Positions 47,370 through 55,996 of a DNA stretch of 64,000 bases are shown here, one piece after another. The first letter of the stretch is position 1. Each line of letters starts with the position of its first letter. A model generated the notes under the pieces. It was not told the DNA's origin. It was given only the letters and a program-made list of their open reading frames with translations, and made no database searches. Location: the NCBI GenBank assembly GCA_039990395.1, contig JBDXFZ010000139.1, positions 248,001 to 312,000 on the forward strand. Reading direction: 5' to 3'. A program made the position numbers and the translations under genes. The stretch is from CALINF01 sp039990395 (GTDB lineage Bacteria > Pseudomonadota > Gammaproteobacteria > Pseudomonadales > Halieaceae).

Positions 47370-48288
47370 TCAAAACCACCCCTTCCTCTTTCAGCAATTG
47401 TTGTAAATAGACGCCGTAGCCGCTTTTCTCCAATGGTGCCGCCAGAGCCAGTAATTGCTCAGCGTCGATATAGCCCATGCGATACGCTACCTCCTCGGGG
47501 CAGGCAATCTTAAGACCCTGGCGTTCCTCCACAACGCGAATAAAGCTAGCGGCATCCAGCAGAGAGTTGTGGGTGCCGGTATCGAGCCACGCGGTGCCGC
47601 GGCTCATGACTTCCACCTGTAGATCGCCGCGCTGCAGGTAGACATTGTTGATGTCGGTAATTTCGAGCTCGCCCCGGGGAGAGGGTTTAACGGCTTTGGC
47701 GATATCAACCACATCGTTGTCGTAAAAATACAGGCCTGTGACAGCGTAGTGTGATTTGGGGTTAGCCGGTTTTTCCTCAATATCTTGTGCAACGCCGGAT
47801 GCGTCAAACGACACGACGCCGTAACGCTCCGGGTCCTGAACATAATAGGCAAAAACGGAGGCCCCTTTAGTCCTGCTCGCTGCATTGTGTAGCTTTGAAG
47901 TAAATCCGCCGCCATAAAAAATATTGTCGCCCAATACTAAGCTGACAGGCGAATTACCGATGAACGACTCACCGAGGATGAAGGCCTGCGCCAACCCGTC
48001 TGGGCTGGGTTGAACCGTGTACTGGATGTTGATGCCCCAGTTGGAACCATCACCCAGAAGCTCAGAGAATGCAGCCTGGTCGCGGGGTGTGGTGATCACA
48101 AGAATGTCTCGGATACCGGCCAGCATGAGAGTGGCCAAAGGATAGTAGATCATCGGCTTGTCATACACGGGCATCAATTGCTTGCTGACCGTACTGGTGA
48201 GCGGATGCAATCTCGTTCCCGAGCCACCGGCGAGAATAATCCCTTTGTAGGATGTAGGGCTAACGTGCGATATGGAGGTGTTATCCAT
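47359..48288 (-). CDS. rfbA: glucose-1-phosphate thymidylyltransferase
   Basis: First step of dTDP-rhamnose synthesis: makes dTDP-glucose. Nucleotidyltransferase of about 309 residues with [29 protein letters not shown] and the segment [16 protein letters not shown] at 48288 is taken as the start; an in-frame TTG directly precedes it. A 20-residue leader before the GIILAGG strand is somewhat long. It precedes rfbC with overlap and is divergent from the glycosyltransferase cassette. Confidence 0.95.
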   Translation of the reverse strand: MDNTSISHVSPTSYKGIILAGGSGTRLHPLTSTVSKQLMPVYDKPMIYYPLATLMLAGIRDILVITTPRDQAAFSELLGDGSNWGINIQYTVQPSPDGLAQAFILGESFIGNSPVSLVLGDNIFYGGGFTSKLHNAASRTKGASVFAYYVQDPERYGVVSFDASGVAQDIEEKPANPKSHYAVTGLYFYDNDVVDIAKAVKPSPRGELEITDINNVYLQRGDLQVEVMSRGTAWLDTGTHNSLLDAASFIRVVEERQGLKIACPEEVAYRMGYIDAEQLLALAAPLEKSGYGVYLQQLLKEEGVVLNDY

Positions 48289-48331
48289 CAACCAGGTCCT
48301 GTGTACAGTTAGATGGAGTATATCGGGAAGT

Positions 48332-48396
48332 CTGCCCTGGGGGTGAATTCTGGCGCAACGGGTTAGGCACGTTAGCTGCCAGGGGTGGAATTTTGA
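48332..48396. repeat. imperfect direct repeat in the rfbA-glycosyltransferase gap
   Basis: Two similar stretches, each starting CTGCC and continuing through a G-run and GTGAATT/GTGGAATT, occur at 48332-48353 and 48376-48396. Their start-to-start distance is 44 bases, about four helix turns. They lie just upstream of an extended -10 and could be regulator sites; this is only an inference from layout. Confidence 0.4.
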
Positions 48397-48404
48397 TCAA
48401 TCAC

Positions 48405-48413
48405 TGGTAAAAT
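48405..48413 (+). promoter_or_regulatory. probable extended -10 promoter of the glycosyltransferase cassette
   Basis: TGG followed by TAAAAT fits an extended -10 (TGnTAnAAT-like). Predicted transcription would start about 25 bases before the ATG at 48446. No -35 is evident. Confidence 0.4.
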
Positions 48414-48445
48414 CCGCGATCGTTTCGCCTGCGCGCCAGTGAAAT

Positions 48446-49843
48446 ATGGCCACCTATCCATGTTACTCACATGGAATCGCATGCTCTTCATTTGTTGCTT
48501 CAACACCCAGGGAGGCTGCCATCCGGCATCTAGACACATTACACCGTGATGCCAGCGCTTCACCGGTGGCTGCTGCCTCCTCGCCCGTCGTGGTTCCCGA
48601 GTCTGCGCAACGACCGTTGCGAATAGCGCTTTTAGGGTACCGGAGCCAACCCTATGGTGGTGGGCAGGGCGTTTACCTGCGATATCTCAGCAAGGCGCTG
48701 GTCGAGGCGGGGCATGAGGTTGATGTTATTTCTGGCCCACCCTATCCGCATCTGGATCCCAGGGTGAGCCTCATCGAACTTCCCAGCCTGGACTTGTTCG
48801 AAAATGGGCTGGGTTCTCTTCGCCTTCGACATCTGCGGTCATTGACGAACGTCATCGAATGGACCAGTAAACTCACTGGCGGATTCGCCGAGCCGTACAC
48901 CTTCGGCCGGCGAGTCGTTAAATACCTCAAGCGTCAGGGTAAACATTACGATCTGATTCACGATAATCAGAGTTTAAGCTATGGCATGCTGGAACTACAG
49001 TCGATGGGCGTGCCATTGGTGACAACCGTCCATCACCCCATCACCAGCGATTTGCGCATTGCTTTGGCGGCCACCGATCGTTGGCACGAGCGCTTGCTGA
49101 TTCGCCGCTGGCACAATTTTCTGCGCATGCAGCAGAATGTTGTCAAGAAGCTACGCAACGTGATTACAGTGTCTGATTGTTCGCGGCAGGATATCGCTCG
49201 CGATTTTGGCTTGCAGCCTGCCGGGATACATCTGGTTCACAACGGCATTGATACCGACACATTTAGGCCAATGCCTGACGTGTCGCGCCGCCCGCTGCAA
49301 TTGATGGCGACTGCGTCGGCTGACGCGCCGCTAAAAGGCGTGCGCTATTTATTGGAGGCATTTGCACAACTGCTGCCGCAGTTTCCAGAGTTAAAGCTGT
49401 TACTGGTCAGCAAGTTGCAGCCTGGCGGTGAGAGTGAGCGAATGATCCAGTCGTTAGGATTAGCGCCGCATATTCAACTGGTCAGCGGAATAAGCACCGA
49501 AGAGCTGGTGCGTCATTATGCGCAATCAACGATAGCGGTTGTGCCCTCGGTGTATGAAGGTTTCGGCCTGCCTGCCGGTGAGGCTATGGCTTGCGGTGTG
49601 CCGGTGGTGTCCACCCAGGGTGGCGCGCTACCCGAGGTAGTGGGCGATGCGGGAATTTTGGTTCCGGTTAAAGACTCACGCGCTCTGGCCCACGCTCTGG
49701 CTGACCTTCTCAACGATTCAAGCAAGCGCAGAGACCTGGCCGATAAGGGCAGACAACGCATCCTCGAGAAATTCAGCTGGGATGTGTGCGCTCTTGAAAT
49801 GACTCGCTACTACTACGATGTGATCGACCATGCAGACAGTTGA
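48446..49843 (+). CDS. GT4 family glycosyltransferase
   Basis: A 465-residue glycosyltransferase. The GT-B fold begins near residue 58 with RIALLGYRSQPYGGGQGVYLRYLSKAL. The donor site is seen as PSVYEGFGLPAGEAMACGVPVV (EGFGLPxxEA type) and the base of the C-terminal domain as GIDTDTFRPM. The first about 57 residues are Ala/Ser-rich and not part of the fold; no clear ribosome site precedes the ATG, so the true start may be internal (GTG codons exist). Its end overlaps the methyltransferase gene by 14 bases. Sugar and acceptor unknown. Confidence 0.85.
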   Translation: MATYPCYSHGIACSSFVASTPREAAIRHLDTLHRDASASPVAAASSPVVVPESAQRPLRIALLGYRSQPYGGGQGVYLRYLSKALVEAGHEVDVISGPPYPHLDPRVSLIELPSLDLFENGLGSLRLRHLRSLTNVIEWTSKLTGGFAEPYTFGRRVVKYLKRQGKHYDLIHDNQSLSYGMLELQSMGVPLVTTVHHPITSDLRIALAATDRWHERLLIRRWHNFLRMQQNVVKKLRNVITVSDCSRQDIARDFGLQPAGIHLVHNGIDTDTFRPMPDVSRRPLQLMATASADAPLKGVRYLLEAFAQLLPQFPELKLLLVSKLQPGGESERMIQSLGLAPHIQLVSGISTEELVRHYAQSTIAVVPSVYEGFGLPAGEAMACGVPVVSTQGGALPEVVGDAGILVPVKDSRALAHALADLLNDSSKRRDLADKGRQRILEKFSWDVCALEMTRYYYDVIDHADS

Positions 49844-50546
49844 TTTCACCCATTTTGAGTTGAGCTCTGGCGATCGTGTCCTCGATCTTGGCTGCGGAGA
49901 AGGTAGGCACGCGATAGCCATCTACCTGGAAAAGGATGTGCACTCGGTTGGTGTGGACCTCTCCGTGCAGGATTTGTCCCGGGCGAGGGAAAAATTTGAG
50001 GATTTCCAGCGGGCCGAAGACGCGTCACGCGAATTGAGTCTTATGTCGGCAGATGCTTTGTCTCTACCATTTTCGAACGACACCTTCGATAAAATTATTT
50101 GCAGCGAAGTCCTGGAGCATATTCCCGATTACCACTCGGTTTTGGTGGAGATCCAGCGCATTCTCAAGCCTGGCGGTCTCTTGTGTGTCAGTGTGCCCAG
50201 GCGCTGGCCGGAGAAAATCTGCTGGTGGCTCAGCGAGGAATATCATCTGGTACCAGGCGGACACATACGCATATTTGATGCAGCAGAATTGCGCTACCAG
50301 GTCGAGGCGCAGGGTTTTAGCCGCTACTATCGGCACTGGGCTCATGCGCTGCATGTACCTTACTGGTGGTTGCAGTGCCTGTTTTGGGAAACCCGCGAGA
50401 CCAACTGGTTGATCAAGCAATATCACAAGCTGCTGGTTTGGGATCTGATGGAAAGACCCGCTTTCACGCGGGTGCTGGAACGTGCCTTGGATCCCCTGGT
50501 AGGGAAAAGCGTCGTGATGTACTTCCGTAAGGAGGTAGCCGCATGA
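49830..50546 (+). CDS. class I SAM-dependent methyltransferase
   Basis: A 238-residue methyltransferase with SAM-binding motif VLDLGCGEGRHAIA (motif I), DALSLPFSNDTFD and the UbiE-like ILKPGGLLCVSVPRRWPEK. It overlaps the glycosyltransferase upstream by 14 bases and the toroid protein downstream by 4, so all three are translated together. A substrate made or carried by the glycosyltransferase is likely, but the methyl acceptor is unknown. Confidence 0.85.
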   Translation: MQTVDFTHFELSSGDRVLDLGCGEGRHAIAIYLEKDVHSVGVDLSVQDLSRAREKFEDFQRAEDASRELSLMSADALSLPFSNDTFDKIICSEVLEHIPDYHSVLVEIQRILKPGGLLCVSVPRRWPEKICWWLSEEYHLVPGGHIRIFDAAELRYQVEAQGFSRYYRHWAHALHVPYWWLQCLFWETRETNWLIKQYHKLLVWDLMERPAFTRVLERALDPLVGKSVVMYFRKEVAA

Positions 50547-51619
50547 GTGGTTTGTATTTGAGTCGAGGCCTTTACCCGGCTGATTTTCTTCGACCCACCG
50601 TGGACTTCATTCTGGCAACTCAACAGCCCAGCGGTGAGATACCCTGGTTTGACGGTAGCTACACAGACCCTTGGGACCATGTTGAGTCGGCAATGGCGCT
50701 CTCTATCGCCGGTGAATATGAAGCGGCCGAGCGAGCATACGATTGGTTGTCTTCAAAACAGCTGGAGGACGGCAGTTGGTGGGCAGCCTATCGAGGTGAA
50801 GTTGTAGATAACGAGGAACGCAGGGAAACCAACTTTGTTGCCTACGTCGCCACTGGCATCTGGCACCACTTTCTCATTACATCAGATAGAGGGTTTCTCG
50901 AACGTCACTGGTCTATGGTGTCGAGAGCGATCGGATTTGTTTTGACGCGTCAGTCGGTACACGGTGAGATTGACTGGGCTGTGAATGGTGATGGTTCACC
51001 CAAGCGAGACGCGTTGGTTACTGGCTGTAGCTCGATCTACAAAAGCCTGGAGTGTGCCAGCAATATTGCGGTGACGTTGGGCGAGAACAGCGACGACTGG
51101 TTGCTTGCCCGAGAGCGGCTCGGCCACGCATTGCGTCATAAGCCAGACCGTTTTGATCGCACCTGGGAATCTAAAGCGCGATATTCGATGGACTGGTTCT
51201 ATCCGATGCTGACAGGGTGGCTTCCTCGGCCTGAGGGCCGAGCCAGGCTAGCGGCGCGATGGGATGAATTTGTGGAACCCGGTTTAGGTTGCCGCTGTGT
51301 CTCAGATGAGCCCTGGGTAACGGTTGCAGAGTCCTGCGAGTTGGTAATGGCGTTGCTGGCAGTGGGCGATCATGCTCGCGCAGTCGAAGTGTACAGTTGG
51401 CTGCAGCAATGGCGTGCGGCTGATGGCAGCTACTGGACGGGTTATCAGTTTGCCGAAGACCTTTTGTGGCCTGATGAGCGGCCCACCTGGACAGCCGGCG
51501 CTATTCTTCTGGCCGCCGATGCCCTAACTGAGCACACGCCCGCATGGAACTTGTTTACCCAAGTTAACGTGCTCGACGCTGCAGCGCATGAGCCTCGCGC
51601 AAGGCAAAAGCGCGATTAA
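50543..51619 (+). CDS. alpha/alpha-toroid (prenyltransferase/squalene-cyclase-like) protein
   Basis: A 358-residue soluble protein built of repeated helix pairs with Trp-rich, QW-like turns: DPWDHVESAMAL, LEDGSWWAAYRGE, ATGIWHHFL, YSMDWFYPMLTGW and AADGSYWTGYQ. This resembles the terpenoid-cyclase/prenyltransferase toroid fold, or an (alpha/alpha)6 barrel of sugar-acting enzymes. I do not see a DxDD or other clear cyclase motif, so enzymatic function is open. Its start overlaps the methyltransferase stop (ATGA). Confidence 0.65.
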   Translation: MSGLYLSRGLYPADFLRPTVDFILATQQPSGEIPWFDGSYTDPWDHVESAMALSIAGEYEAAERAYDWLSSKQLEDGSWWAAYRGEVVDNEERRETNFVAYVATGIWHHFLITSDRGFLERHWSMVSRAIGFVLTRQSVHGEIDWAVNGDGSPKRDALVTGCSSIYKSLECASNIAVTLGENSDDWLLARERLGHALRHKPDRFDRTWESKARYSMDWFYPMLTGWLPRPEGRARLAARWDEFVEPGLGCRCVSDEPWVTVAESCELVMALLAVGDHARAVEVYSWLQQWRAADGSYWTGYQFAEDLLWPDERPTWTAGAILLAADALTEHTPAWNLFTQVNVLDAAAHEPRARQKRD

Positions 51620-51649
51620 CGCTCGTTATAGCGTTGTCTCACGGCGAGG

Positions 51650-52267
51650 TTAAAGGCGTCTGAGCAATGCCAGCGAGCTAACGACTTCAACTTGCTCGAA
51701 AAGGCCTGAATTCAGCGCCAGTTGCATGATAGCGCGGGGAGCTTGTCCGCCTTCGAAGGGGTCTTTGAATATGTCGTGGATCGCCAGTATCCCCCCGGAT
51801 ACGACTTTTCCAGCCCAGCAACGATAGTCTGTTAGCGCGGCATCCAGACTGTGTCCACCATCGATGAAGACCATTCCCAGAGGCGTTTGCCAGTGTCGCG
51901 CAGCCTGCTCACTGCCGGTTACAACCGGTACTACATAGTCGGTCAGACCAGCCCTTTGAATATTGCGGCGAAACTCACCAAAGGTATCGAACCTCTCGTA
52001 TTTGTCATTAAACAGTTCTGCATCGTGAAACATTTCTCCAGGCTGGTGCTCTTCTGATCCAGCATGATGATCCAGTGCAAAAACGCTGGATTGTGTTTGC
52101 TGGCATGCAAGGCCCAGGAAGATGGTCGATTTACCGCAGTAGCTGCCTATTTCCAGTACGGGGCCCAGCAGCGATGCCTTTAGTGCGGCTTGATATAACG
52201 CTTCGCCTTCGGGTGGAGCCAGAAAGCCTTTTACGCTGTCAATAAAGTCGGGTAGCTCAAGATTCAA
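51650..52267 (-). CDS. class I SAM-dependent methyltransferase (Methyltransf_24 type)
   Basis: A 205-residue methyltransferase with VLEIGSYCGKSTIFLGLA (SAM loop), ALDHHAGS and FIDGGHSLDAALTDYRCW, the pattern of the caffeoyl-CoA/cephalosporin hydroxylase-like Methyltransf_24 group. The start is TTG at 52267 with GGAG seven bases upstream. It converges with the toroid gene and is divergent from hldE. A link with the adjacent glycosyltransferase cassette is plausible by position only. Confidence 0.8.
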   Translation of the reverse strand: MNLELPDFIDSVKGFLAPPEGEALYQAALKASLLGPVLEIGSYCGKSTIFLGLACQQTQSSVFALDHHAGSEEHQPGEMFHDAELFNDKYERFDTFGEFRRNIQRAGLTDYVVPVVTGSEQAARHWQTPLGMVFIDGGHSLDAALTDYRCWAGKVVSGGILAIHDIFKDPFEGGQAPRAIMQLALNSGLFEQVEVVSSLALLRRL

Positions 52268-52325
52268 CTAAGCACTCCAGCGCCAGAGAATTGGGCAGCG
52301 AAAATAGCGTGTTTACCCGTTCACC

Positions 52326-52371
52326 GCAACCGGCGGCGTAGCGTCGGTTGGCCGGTTGCACGTGCTATCAT
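52326..52371 (+). promoter_or_regulatory. inverted repeat and extended -10 upstream of hldE
   Basis: GCAACCGG (52326-52333) and CCGGTTGC (52352-52359) form a perfect 8-bp inverted repeat with an 18-base spacer. Seven bases later TGC-TATCAT (52363-52371) fits an extended -10 for hldE. The repeat overlaps the -35 region, so it could serve as an operator. Confidence 0.4.
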
Positions 52372-52447
52372 TTGGTCTTTGCGCGCGCTGCGGGTTGCTG
52401 TCGACCGATAGCAGCAGACGCATTACTCATGAAGGGGAAGTGGTTTT

Positions 52448-53884
52448 ATGAAGCTCAGCATGCCACGTTTTGATCAAGCCAAAGTGCTGGTTGTAGGCGA
52501 CATAATGCTGGATCGCTATTGGCATGGAGGTACCTCACGTATTTCGCCTGAGGCCCCGGTGCCAGTGGTGAAAGTAGAGCAGATAAATGATCGCCCCGGC
52601 GGAGCCGGAAATGTGGCGTTAAATGTTGCTGCGTTGGGCGCTGCCAGTACCTTAAGCGGTATGACCGGCGATGATGAGATGGCAGACTCGTTGCAGGCCA
52701 TGCTTCATGCTGCCGGTGTTCAATGTAGTTTCACGCGCTCGGCGTCACAGCCTACGATCACCAAGCTTCGCGTGATAAGCCGCCACCAACAGTTAATCAG
52801 GCTTGACTTTGAGGACCCTGATCTGTCGGGCGAGAGCGCGGCTTACCTGAGCGAGGCTTCGCAGTATTTGGCCGATTGCGGTGCCGTAGTGCTTTCCGAC
52901 TATGCCAAGGGAGCACTGAATAATCCTCAAGTGCTTATTCAGGCAGCAATCAACGCACAGGTGCCTGTGCTGGTTGACCCCAAGGGCAGTGACTTCGAGC
53001 GATATCGTGGCGCTACACTGCTCACACCCAACCTTATAGAATTTGAGGCCGTTGTGGGTGACTGCCCCACTGAGCATGATCTTGTGGAGAAAGCAGAGAA
53101 GCTAATGCAGTCTTTGTCGCTGGGGGGGTTGCTAATCACTCGCGGTGAACACGGTATGACCCTATTGCGCCCCGGCAGTGAAGAGCTACATCTTCCGGCT
53201 CGTGCTCGCGAGGTATTCGATGTAACAGGTGCTGGCGATACGGTCATTGCCGTGCTGGCAGCAGCACTTGCCAGTGGAGCTGACATCGCTGAAGCGGTTG
53301 GGCTAGCCAATGTAGCGGCTAGTATCGTGGTGGGTAAACTGGGTACAGCTTCGGTGGCTGCTCCGGAGTTACGCCGGGCAGTATTGGCAGAGCAGGGCTC
53401 GGAGCGCGGAGTTGTTACGCTAGAGCAGCTCGAGATAGCAGTAGCAGATGCGCGCAGCGATGGTGAGCGAATCGTTTTTACCAATGGGTGTTTTGATATT
53501 CTCCATGCTGGCCACGTAACGTATCTGGAGCAGGCGCGCGCGCGGGGTGATCGCCTGATAGTTGCCGTTAATAGTGATGCGTCAGTTCGTGAGCTCAAAG
53601 GCACTGGCCGTCCGATTAATTCTGTCGATCGCCGTATGGCCGTCCTGGCCGGCCTTGAATCCGTCGATTGGGTGGTGTGCTTTGAAGAAGACACACCTCG
53701 TGCATTGCTGGAGCGACTGCGACCTGAAACATTGGTGAAGGGTGGCGATTACGACAAGCGTGGGGTCGTGGGTTGGGAGATAGTAGAAGGCTATGGCGGA
53801 GAGGTCAGCGTGCTGTCGTTCGTGGACAATGTCTCGACCACCGCGATAGTTGATCAAATTCAGCGGGGCTCAGAACCGGTGTAA
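52448..53884 (+). CDS. hldE: bifunctional heptose kinase/adenylyltransferase
   Basis: Makes ADP-heptose for the LPS core: phosphorylates D-glycero-beta-manno-heptose 7-phosphate at C1, then adenylylates it. The N-terminal ribokinase-like domain (about 1-320) has [16 protein letters not shown] and the DVTGAGDTV anion hole. The C-terminal nucleotidyltransferase domain (about 345-478) has [13 protein letters not shown]. The 478-residue length is that of a full two-domain HldE. It supplies substrate to waaC and waaF encoded about 15 kb away. Confidence 0.96.
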   Translation: MKLSMPRFDQAKVLVVGDIMLDRYWHGGTSRISPEAPVPVVKVEQINDRPGGAGNVALNVAALGAASTLSGMTGDDEMADSLQAMLHAAGVQCSFTRSASQPTITKLRVISRHQQLIRLDFEDPDLSGESAAYLSEASQYLADCGAVVLSDYAKGALNNPQVLIQAAINAQVPVLVDPKGSDFERYRGATLLTPNLIEFEAVVGDCPTEHDLVEKAEKLMQSLSLGGLLITRGEHGMTLLRPGSEELHLPARAREVFDVTGAGDTVIAVLAAALASGADIAEAVGLANVAASIVVGKLGTASVAAPELRRAVLAEQGSERGVVTLEQLEIAVADARSDGERIVFTNGCFDILHAGHVTYLEQARARGDRLIVAVNSDASVRELKGTGRPINSVDRRMAVLAGLESVDWVVCFEEDTPRALLERLRPETLVKGGDYDKRGVVGWEIVEGYGGEVSVLSFVDNVSTTAIVDQIQRGSEPV

Positions 53885-53889
53885 ACGTC

Positions 53890-54678
53890 TCAATTCTCTA
53901 GTGCTTTGCGGGCAGCTGCGACGTTGCTGCTCAGGTGCGACTCGGAGAGTGTGCCTACCACCACTGAGGTGGTTGCGTCGTTGCCAAGCGACAGGTTCAT
54001 GCTGGCCTGCACTGGATCTTGCGCGTTAGGGTTCAAGTGACCGCTGGAGAGCGCTTTTTTGATCAGCACCCCCGTCTGGTTTTCGTGACAGGCTTGCAAT
54101 ACGGGCTCCTGTTCCCGCTCAGTTGGATTGTATGTCACCATTAGCACATCACAGCATCTGGCAGCTTGCAGGCCACCCGACAGTGTTTTCACAGACATAC
54201 CGTAGCTGCCAATGAGCCCGCGTTGTTTTAGGTCTGCCAACGCCTCGAGAGTGCCGTAGTGCTGTAAAATCGCCATGTCGTCGCCATTGGAGTGTACTAG
54301 CACGACGTCGATGTGCTCACAGCGCAAGCGCCCCAGACTGCGTTCGACGGAGAAGCGCGTGTGCTCTGGACTGAAGTCATATCGCGATTGACCGTCACTA
54401 AACTCCTCGCCCACCTTGCTAACAATCACCCAGTCACTGCGATCTCCCGTGAGCAAGCTACCCAGACGCTGTTCGGAACTGCCGTAAGCGGGGGCAGTAT
54501 CCAACAGATTAATGCCGAGATTCTTTGCCTGATCGAGTAATTGCCGGGCCTGAAGATCGCTGGGTAGCTCAAACCCGTGAGGATATTTGACGTCACTGTT
54601 TCGCCCTAGCTTGACCGTACCCAAACCAACGGCGCTAACATCAAAGCCTGTGCGACCCAGGGGCCTCATCCAGCTCAT
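53890..54678 (-). CDS. aldo/keto reductase
   Basis: A 262-residue NADPH-dependent oxidoreductase of the aldo/keto reductase fold. Visible are GLGTVKLGRN, the catalytic DTAPAYGSSEQRLG (Asp and Tyr), the Lys in VIVSKVGEEF, and IDVVLVHSNG in the His region, where Ser/Asn follows. It is shorter than the usual 300 or more residues. Its ATG at 54678 overlaps the stop codon of the flavoprotein gene (ATGA), so the two are coupled. Pseudomonas has a similar pair near waaA. Substrate unknown. Confidence 0.85.
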   Translation of the reverse strand: MSWMRPLGRTGFDVSAVGLGTVKLGRNSDVKYPHGFELPSDLQARQLLDQAKNLGINLLDTAPAYGSSEQRLGSLLTGDRSDWVIVSKVGEEFSDGQSRYDFSPEHTRFSVERSLGRLRCEHIDVVLVHSNGDDMAILQHYGTLEALADLKQRGLIGSYGMSVKTLSGGLQAARCCDVLMVTYNPTEREQEPVLQACHENQTGVLIKKALSSGHLNPNAQDPVQASMNLSLGNDATTSVVVGTLSESHLSSNVAAARKALEN

Positions 54679-55871
54679 TGGAAGCAAGTATCCCAGCAGG
54701 TGGGAGCGATGCCGGGTCGAGACAAGTGTTGCAGCAATGTCATATCAGGGTGGAAGCGAGGAGTGATGTTATCTTTTGCCAGCGATCGGTCGATCTCATT
54801 GGCAAGGTCCGGGCTGAGGCTTAGCTTGGTAGGCCAGCAAGCGAGAGTGTTACCCACTGAATCTACTTTACCAACGAAAGCTCGGTCGGGTCGTAGTAGG
54901 GCGCTCTGCTTTGGCTCAGCTCGATCCAATGTAATTGTGCTCCACTCGCTAACGCCGAAGTCAATCCAGGGCAGTAGCTGGCGAAGCTCTGATTGGGCTA
55001 GCGCTATCAGTTTTTCTGGCGAATACGCAGTATGCTCCGTGGCAAGGTCCCCGCCCAGATACCAAACAGGGTCGCCGTCTAGCGTTTTATGGCTAGAGAT
55101 AGTCAGGCGTGGTGATGGGTTGCCACCGATGCAGTGGGCATAGAAAGGTTCCGGATAATCATGTTTTACAATGATCTGCTGCAAGGGTCGTCTTTGCATT
55201 TGGGGTGATTGACCGCCGAGCTCGCGTATCAGCGCTTCGTTACCTGTGCCGGCTGTAAACAGCAGTCGCTGAGGCCTGAGCTCACAGCCAGGTAATTGAA
55301 TTCTTGCATTACCGTCTATCTGTAATAGTGATGACTGAGACCAATCGACACGAAAAATGGCATCTCGTTGACGGCTTGCTAATGTTTCAATAACGGAGGG
55401 CATGTCCATGACCATATCGATCAATCGATATACCTGACCGTTGAAGCCGGGATTTCGTAGGGGTGCTGGAAAGTTTGACTGTTGGAGTTTGTCGATACGC
55501 CCGCGCAGCAGTTTACTGGCAAAGAAAGAGCCCAGCCGCGATTGCAGGTCTCCATCAGACCACATATAGAAATCTTCGCTGAGTATACGTGCGCCGCGCA
55601 GATCAACTTTGCCCGTGCCTTGTAAGCATTCGCGCCACGCAGCTGGCATGGTCGAGATAGCGTCGGACCCGCCGCCCCAGGCGCCACTCAGTGCGTACTT
55701 TATACCGCCGTGAATCATGCCCTGCGACGCGATAGTTTGCTGGCTACCCAGTGCTTCAGATTCCAGGAGAACGGCGCTATAACCCTGGTTGCGCAACTGA
55801 TTCAGTGACCAGAGGCCAGCTATACCGCCGCCCAAGATCACGATGTCGATGTCTATTGGTTGCCCGCTCAT
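54675..55871 (-). CDS. FAD-dependent oxidoreductase (DAO family)
   Basis: A 398-residue flavoprotein. The dinucleotide-binding site IVILGGGIAGLWSLNQLRNQG is at the N-terminus, followed by a glycerol-3-phosphate-dehydrogenase-like QTIASQGMIHGGIKYAL and a late LFTAGTGNEALI. ATG at 55871 is chosen because the flavin-binding strand begins a few residues later. It is translationally coupled to the aldo/keto reductase and divergent from waaA. The substrate is unknown; the pairing suggests a two-step redox conversion. Confidence 0.82.
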   Translation of the reverse strand: MSGQPIDIDIVILGGGIAGLWSLNQLRNQGYSAVLLESEALGSQQTIASQGMIHGGIKYALSGAWGGGSDAISTMPAAWRECLQGTGKVDLRGARILSEDFYMWSDGDLQSRLGSFFASKLLRGRIDKLQQSNFPAPLRNPGFNGQVYRLIDMVMDMPSVIETLASRQRDAIFRVDWSQSSLLQIDGNARIQLPGCELRPQRLLFTAGTGNEALIRELGGQSPQMQRRPLQQIIVKHDYPEPFYAHCIGGNPSPRLTISSHKTLDGDPVWYLGGDLATEHTAYSPEKLIALAQSELRQLLPWIDFGVSEWSTITLDRAEPKQSALLRPDRAFVGKVDSVGNTLACWPTKLSLSPDLANEIDRSLAKDNITPRFHPDMTLLQHLSRPGIAPTCWDTCFQ

Positions 55872-55996
55872 ACAAGCGCCATAAAAAGAAAAGCCAAGTA
55901 TAGCGTGATTTACCACCGACGAATGATTGGCACTGCTGGTGAGGGATGGCGTCGGGCGTTATCCTTAGAGCAGTTCACGTGCCCCTACGGAGCCAC

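Noticed and set aside
52939..53694. Long open frame (251 codons) on the minus strand inside hldE
   Set aside because: It is antisense to a well-supported gene, Ser/Arg/Thr-rich with no domain, and has no ribosome site; a shadow of GC-rich codon use.
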